Below are positions 15,387 through 19,313 of a stretch of DNA of 19,313 nucleotides, one piece after another. Where the stretch lies: contig JAKSVY010000030.1 in the NCBI GenBank assembly GCA_024413875.1, forward strand, positions 1 through 19,313. Reading direction: 5' to 3'. Source of the DNA: Bacilli bacterium. GTDB lineage: Bacteria; Bacillota_I; Bacilli_A; RFN20; CAG-826. The notes beneath the pieces are model-generated. The model saw only the letters and a program-made list of their open reading frames with translations, was not told where the DNA came from and ran no database searches. Numbering within the stretch: the first letter of the stretch is position 1; each line of letters starts with the position of its first letter. The position numbers were made by a program, and so were the translations under genes.

Positions 15387-17132
15387 CTATCTAGACCAGC
15401 ATGCTAATCCTGAATAGTATTTGTATGATTGTTCGAAATATGATTCTGCAGTAGTTGTTTTTCTGAGTTTTTCACAAGGGTAATCTTGTGGAGCACCATC
15501 AACAGTTGCCTTGAAGTAATGGCATGGTTCGAATTCAGCTTGGTTATTGATGTAAACATCATTTCTATCGAATGGATAAACGATTGTTGTTGAAGGATCG
15601 TTTTTGTATTCATAGAGAGCCTTACCGAACTTAGACATCTTTGCTAAATCTTCGCTTGTTAATTCATAGCTTAATGAACGTGTTGTGAAAGTTGTTGTTG
15701 TGAACTTTCTTAATTGTTCATCACTGTTAATGAATTGTAAGAAATCAATTGCGAGTGCCTTCTTAGTTGGATTACTTTGCTTTTTAACAAATTGAAGTGA
15801 GTTAAGAACTTCTAAGTATGTATTGTGATGTGTATCTGTAGCTTTTGCCTTAGGGAATGGCATCATACCAAAGTCACGCTTAAGAGCTGTTTCACTACCA
15901 TCTGTACCATAGTTAGCTTCCATGTAATCAAACTTTGTAGAAGCTTCGTTTTGCCACCATGTACCATCTAAGAGAATTGCACAATCCTTTTGGTAGTTAT
16001 CTTTTGTACCACCAACGAAGACGTTTTGTGCCATTGTATTTGTGAATGATGTATTGAAGTTATCAGCATATTGCCACTTTTCAGTTGTGACTACTTTTTT
16101 AAGGAATTCAAGAGCGTTTAATCTTGATAAGTCTCTTGTAACTTCATAACCATTTTTACTCTTACCATTAACGTCTTGTTGTAAGACGACACTTTCAGTA
16201 ACTGGGTTACCGTTAGAATCCTTCACGATCTTACCACTACCATCTAACTTAACGAGGTTATTCTTTGTGCCAGAGAATGAGTAATCTAATTGATATTGTT
16301 CTGCACCTTCAAGTGAAGCAACTAAGCAGCTTAAGATTTGTGCTGTATAGTCTTTTGCGTTAGGACCATTCCAAACGATTGGTGCAGTACCTTGAGATTG
16401 AATGTAGTCACATAAGAAATAGAATTCTGCGAATGTTTCTGGAAGTCCATCATCGCTTGTACCATAAACACCATCTGGTCCTTTTTCTAATTCACGAGTC
16501 TTTCTACCGAAGCAATCTGCTGAGTTAGGATTTGATTCTACTGCTGGGTGATCCTTAACATAGTAGAAACCTTTCTTAGCGAATAAGTCAGCGTTGTACA
16601 TAAATCCGTATGTTCCTGAATAGTGTGGTAAACCATAATATTCTTTAACACCATCATTGTTGTCATCGTATCCGTAATATGTCTTTTGAGTATCATCAAG
16701 CTTATCAGCAAGTTTCTTACCATCGTATGGGTTAACTTCATTGACTGCGTCACTGATGTCTTCAATATAACCTAAGTATTTGAAGTAAGCATATTGACAT
16801 TGTTCACCGAAGTAAATGTCGTAGTCTTTAGCAGGGATTTGAGCAGGATCAATAACGCTCTTATCACCATCAACAACAACTTGAACACCAGTCTTGCCAT
16901 CATAAACATCGTTTTTGTGGAGTTCTTCGTATTCTTTCTTGTTATTGTCTAACCATTCAGAACCATAACCACCATTGAAGTTGTGAATGTAAAGTTGGAA
17001 TTTATTTTCATCAATTTTTTCTTGGCCACCGCCACCACGACGCATTCCACATGAAGCGACTGTAGAGACTGCTAAAAGAGTGACTCCAAGCATAATAGTA
17101 GATGAAGGGAATTTAATAAGTTTAGTTTTCAT
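15387..17132 (-). CDS. Sugar-binding lipoprotein of the ABC transporter (extracellular solute-binding protein)
   Basis: A 581-residue lipoprotein: signal peptide MKTKLIKFPSSTIMLG-, lipobox VASC (Cys28), then a glycine-rich linker (RRGGGGQ). The fold is that of CUT1 binding proteins, with segments such as YYGLPHYSGTYGFMYNADLF and LPETFAEFYFLCDYIQSQG. It is longer than the usual ~420-450 residues because of acidic insertions, among them DDNNDGVKE and GPDGVYGTSDDG, which look like calcium-binding loops. The ATG at 17132 is preferred over one 40 codons upstream (17252): AAGGAA lies 8 nt before it, and the longer frame would run through the promoter. It is the first gene of the operon and delivers the oligosaccharide to the two permeases. 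Confidence 0.93.
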   Translation of the reverse strand: MKTKLIKFPSSTIMLGVTLLAVSTVASCGMRRGGGGQEKIDENKFQLYIHNFNGGYGSEWLDNNKKEYEELHKNDVYDGKTGVQVVVDGDKSVIDPAQIPAKDYDIYFGEQCQYAYFKYLGYIEDISDAVNEVNPYDGKKLADKLDDTQKTYYGYDDNNDGVKEYYGLPHYSGTYGFMYNADLFAKKGFYYVKDHPAVESNPNSADCFGRKTRELEKGPDGVYGTSDDGLPETFAEFYFLCDYIQSQGTAPIVWNGPNAKDYTAQILSCLVASLEGAEQYQLDYSFSGTKNNLVKLDGSGKIVKDSNGNPVTESVVLQQDVNGKSKNGYEVTRDLSRLNALEFLKKVVTTEKWQYADNFNTSFTNTMAQNVFVGGTKDNYQKDCAILLDGTWWQNEASTKFDYMEANYGTDGSETALKRDFGMMPFPKAKATDTHHNTYLEVLNSLQFVKKQSNPTKKALAIDFLQFINSDEQLRKFTTTTFTTRSLSYELTSEDLAKMSKFGKALYEYKNDPSTTIVYPFDRNDVYINNQAEFEPCHYFKATVDGAPQDYPCEKLRKTTTAESYFEQSYKYYSGLACWSR

Positions 17133-17140
17133 AAAAGTGT

Positions 17141-17146
17141 TTCCTT
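17141..17146 (-). promoter_or_regulatory. Ribosome binding site of the binding-protein gene
   Basis: AAGGAA lies 8 nt before the ATG at 17132. It overlaps the end of a 10-bp palindrome, CTTTCGAAAG (17144-17153), placed between the promoter and the start codon, which could serve as an operator. Confidence 0.65.
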
Positions 17147-17162
17147 TCGAAAGTTCAAAAAT

Positions 17163-17191
17163 ATTATAAATAATATTATTTGATAAAACAA
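17163..17191 (-). promoter_or_regulatory. Sigma-A-type promoter of the operon
   Basis: The -35 is TTGTTT (17186-17191), the spacer 17 nt, and the -10 a perfect TATAAT (17163-17168). The expected start of transcription near 17156 gives a leader of about 25 nt with the AAGGAA ribosome site. It is the only convincing promoter upstream of the 14-gene run. Confidence 0.75.
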
Positions 17192-17212
17192 TTTTTATTA
17201 ATAATACGTTAC

Positions 17213-17268
17213 AAAAGAGCAAAAACGTAATTAATATGTGTATAAAATGCATAAAAACTTGCTCTTTT
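17213..17268. promoter_or_regulatory. Wide inverted repeat upstream of the promoter
   Basis: The arms AAAAGAGCAA (17213-17222) and TTGCTCTTTT (17259-17268) are perfect inverted copies with a 36-nt AT-rich spacer that contains ATGCAT. They lie about 20-80 nt upstream of the -35. The place fits two half-sites of a looping or two-site regulator. A weak terminator with a long loop is another reading, less likely because a strong terminator stands directly upstream. Confidence 0.45.
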
Positions 17269-17298
17269 TAATGGTTTTTCAAAGAAATTGAGAAAATG

Positions 17299-17325
17299 AA
17301 AAGACACGGACAAGTCCGTGCCTTT
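17299..17325 (-). terminator. Intrinsic terminator after the beta-helix protein gene
   Basis: On the minus strand AAAGGCACGGA and TCCGTGTCTTT pair (one G-U) around a CTTG loop and run on into a T-rich stretch. It begins 17 nt after the stop codon at 17343 and separates that gene from the transporter operon. The A-run on the other side of the stem would also allow termination on the plus strand. Confidence 0.85.
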
Positions 17326-17342
17326 ACAACATTTTGTGATTT

Positions 17343-19313
17343 TTACATTAATGGGCTAGTAAAGCCAGTACATGTAGTTAAGTCTAATACACCATTAGAT
17401 CCTTTGCTGTAAGCGAAGTACATAGTGTATCCTTCAAATAAGTTAGTGACAGTAATATTTTCAGTTACTGCTGAATATACATTAGAAGCACCATAAGATG
17501 CAAAGAATGCAAAGTATGTACCACTATTGTTCTTAAGATTATTAAGGTCAACATTAATGTTTTTCATAGTAACTCTATTGCCACATTCACTACCAAAGAT
17601 ACCGATTTTTCCAGCACCTGCAAATGCACCAGTAGCGCCGGCTAACTTGATGTTCATATTTTCAAAAGTTGTAGACATAACGTTGTAACCGAATGCATAA
17701 ATTTGGTAGTTACCACCATTAGCTCCCCAACCTGATTTTAAGCCATCGATGTTGAGGTTTTTGAATGTTGCGCCGTTAGAAATTCCACCAAACATACCGA
17801 TATATGTATGGCAAGAAACTGTTAATCCAGTAATTGTGTGTCCACGACCATCAATTGTACCTGCAAATGTATGGCTTTTTGCATAACTAAGGTAATCAGC
17901 ATTTGCTGGAGAAGCACCTGAAGCAAGTCCACAATAAGTTGCTACTTCTGCAACTGTTGTTTCCATAACGACATTAGAAATATCATTACCAAGAATCCAA
18001 TATCCTTCTTGGCGAACAGTTTCCTTAGGTGCACCATTTGGACACTTGAGTGATTCGAAGTCTGCTGCAGTTTTGATGATTGTTGATGCGTAAATAACAT
18101 TATATGTTAAAGCCTTTTCACCAGCTTTTCTAACTGTGATCTTGCCTTCTCCTGGGTTAACTGTATCCCAGTCCATTTCAGATGCGCCATCAACGTTAGA
18201 AATTGTCCAACCAGTTAAGTCTTTTGTAACTTCACTGAAATCAAATTCTTGTCTTGCAATATCAACAAGAATTGTTTCATTAACCTCAATACCAACTGAA
18301 TCAATATATGTTAAACCTTCAAGTTGAGGTCTAAAGTTATCACCATAAAGATCACCATGTTGAGTTCTTGAATAATCAGATAATTCGTTAACAAGTTTTA
18401 CATCTGGGTGACACTTAATAACTGTATCAGTAAATTGAGGCATATTTCTTGCCCAGTCATATGCTGCAATTGCAACATCAGTTGCTTTATCAAGACCTGA
18501 TAAGACAACACCATTAAAGATTAATTGTCCATCGAATGATTGCATAATTGCACCAGGACCACAAACTGTGTAACCACCAGCAAGATTATATTCAAAGTTT
18601 TCAAATCTCATTTCACCATGAGTTTGTCTGAATAATCTATTGTTCTTTGCAGCTAAGAGTTTAACGTTTTTAACAGTAGCATTCTTAGCATCACCAAAGA
18701 ATCCATAACCCCAAGCATTGAATCCACTGATTGTGTGGCCATTACCATCAAATGTTCCTGAGAATTCATTTGCAACTTTGATTTCACCTAAGTTGCCTGC
18801 GTTTAAAATATCATTTAATAAAAGATAATAACCGTGGTCTCCACCTTCTTCACCTTTTGGAGCGTACCACATGTTCATAGCTTGCTTTAATGTTTCAACA
18901 TCTCTGATGAGTTTGCTACAAACAGTTGCTTTAACTTTAACAACTTCTTCACCAACAACAACGACAGTATCGATTTCTGTACCTGCATCCGCAGCAGTAA
19001 CAACTAATTCTGCTGTACCATCAGCGTTGAACCATTCAGCTGCTGGATTTTTAACAAAGTCAGCATATAATCCACTAGCTTGTTCTAAATAGAGTTCATA
19101 ACCTGTTTCTGTTAAACCAATGTAGACATTTTCAACACTCTTAACACCACAGTTACAAACTGCACCACTTTCAAAGTCGTGAGTGACATTGATGACTGCT
19201 GATTTAGTAGCGCCTTCATATTCAGTACCGGCAGTGACAACCGCTGTTACTGTATATGGAGATAATTCCATTGTGAATTCAGGTGTTGAAACTGCATCAC
19301 CATTCTTATCAAC
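17343..19313 (-). CDS. Large exported beta-helix / Ig-like protein, C-terminal part (5' end outside window)
   Basis: The frame is open to the window edge (VDKNGDAVSTPEF precedes the first ATG at 19271), so the gene starts upstream; 656 residues are visible. An Ig-like end and a CNCG cysteine pair (~50) are followed by two beta-helix-like blocks, each opened by the same motif: GTFDGNGHTISGF (~180) and GTIDGRGHTITGL (~475), with GxFG and (A)T(V/F)KN(V/L) rungs. A BIG-like domain lies between them. The order DKNG, SPYTxTA, H(D)F, CxCG, SGLY and GTxDGxGH is shared with the lipoprotein at 5683-7536, so the two are paralogues. No LPXTG or C-terminal helix is seen. It is probably a surface or secreted glycan-interacting protein. 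Confidence 0.82.
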   Translation of the reverse strand, partial: VDKNGDAVSTPEFTMELSPYTVTAVVTAGTEYEGATKSAVINVTHDFESGAVCNCGVKSVENVYIGLTETGYELYLEQASGLYADFVKNPAAEWFNADGTAELVVTAADAGTEIDTVVVVGEEVVKVKATVCSKLIRDVETLKQAMNMWYAPKGEEGGDHGYYLLLNDILNAGNLGEIKVANEFSGTFDGNGHTISGFNAWGYGFFGDAKNATVKNVKLLAAKNNRLFRQTHGEMRFENFEYNLAGGYTVCGPGAIMQSFDGQLIFNGVVLSGLDKATDVAIAAYDWARNMPQFTDTVIKCHPDVKLVNELSDYSRTQHGDLYGDNFRPQLEGLTYIDSVGIEVNETILVDIARQEFDFSEVTKDLTGWTISNVDGASEMDWDTVNPGEGKITVRKAGEKALTYNVIYASTIIKTAADFESLKCPNGAPKETVRQEGYWILGNDISNVVMETTVAEVATYCGLASGASPANADYLSYAKSHTFAGTIDGRGHTITGLTVSCHTYIGMFGGISNGATFKNLNIDGLKSGWGANGGNYQIYAFGYNVMSTTFENMNIKLAGATGAFAGAGKIGIFGSECGNRVTMKNINVDLNNLKNNSGTYFAFFASYGASNVYSAVTENITVTNLFEGYTMYFAYSKGSNGVLDLTTCTGFTSPLM

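Noticed and set aside
17144..17153. CTTTCGAAAG as a Shine-Dalgarno-masking hairpin
   Set aside because: A perfect palindrome without a loop cannot fold into a stable intramolecular hairpin; an operator is the only sensible reading and is mentioned with the ribosome site.
17133..17252. Upstream start of the binding protein at 17252
   Set aside because: It would place coding sequence over the promoter and inverted repeat and put a second hydrophobic stretch ahead of a complete lipoprotein signal peptide.
18136..19092. Plus-strand open frames of 60-75 codons, here and opposite other genes
   Set aside because: They lie opposite well-supported minus-strand genes, lack ribosome sites and encode low-complexity shadows.
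19271..19271. Start codon of the beta-helix protein at 19271
   Set aside because: The frame stays open to the window end with sequence matching the paralogue, and no ribosome site precedes this ATG, so it is an internal methionine.
1..19313. CRISPR array, insertion sequence, tRNA or rRNA gene, prophage or defence module
   Set aside because: I saw no regularly spaced repeats, transposase motifs, terminal inverted repeats or structured RNA genes; the window is a metabolic operon with surface proteins.

Overview
The window is AT-rich and every gene lies on the minus strand, so transcription runs from high to low coordinates. The AT bias, strong AGGAGG-type ribosome sites, SpsII-type lipoproteins with lipoboxes ending in SC or GC, and the absence of any outer-membrane component suggest a low-GC Gram-positive (Bacillota, possibly one of the Erysipelotrichia- or Mollicutes-like gut lineages). 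This lineage call is inference. TAA, TAG and TGA all end genes here and the tryptophan codons I checked are TGG, so the standard bacterial code fits.

Layout in the direction of transcription. (1) 19313-17343: the C-terminal part of a large exported beta-helix protein, cut by the window edge, closed by a clear intrinsic terminator (17325-17299). (2) 17280-17133: an intergenic region with a wide inverted repeat, a good sigma-A promoter (TTGTTT, 17 nt, TATAAT) and a Shine-Dalgarno. (3) 17132-1: a very compact run of 14 genes, with junctions between -14 and +19 nt except for one 70-nt gap. They are a carbohydrate ABC transporter (long lipoprotein binding protein and two CUT1 permeases), four exported surface proteins (a multi-Ig protein broken by an in-frame TAG, a DUF4838 lipoprotein, an Ig-like lipoprotein, and a cysteine-pair/beta-helix lipoprotein), a cytoplasmic GH39 glycosidase resembling alpha-L-iduronidase, a short ABC ATPase, three uncharacterised membrane proteins, a divergent uronate isomerase (UxaC), and the start of a short-chain dehydrogenase that probably reduces fructuronate to mannonate.

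How they may work together (inference): the lipoproteins capture and perhaps trim a uronic-acid-containing glycan at the surface, the ABC system imports oligosaccharides, the cytoplasmic GH39 enzyme releases a uronate, and UxaC plus the dehydrogenase feed it into the Ashwell pathway. The window contains no polysaccharide lyase, no GH88, no sulfatase and no regulator, so the substrate stays open. The most notable points are the block of four surface proteins inside a transporter operon, the in-frame amber codon in the largest of them, the ATPase without a TOBE domain and with a changed signature motif, and the unknown membrane-protein trio.
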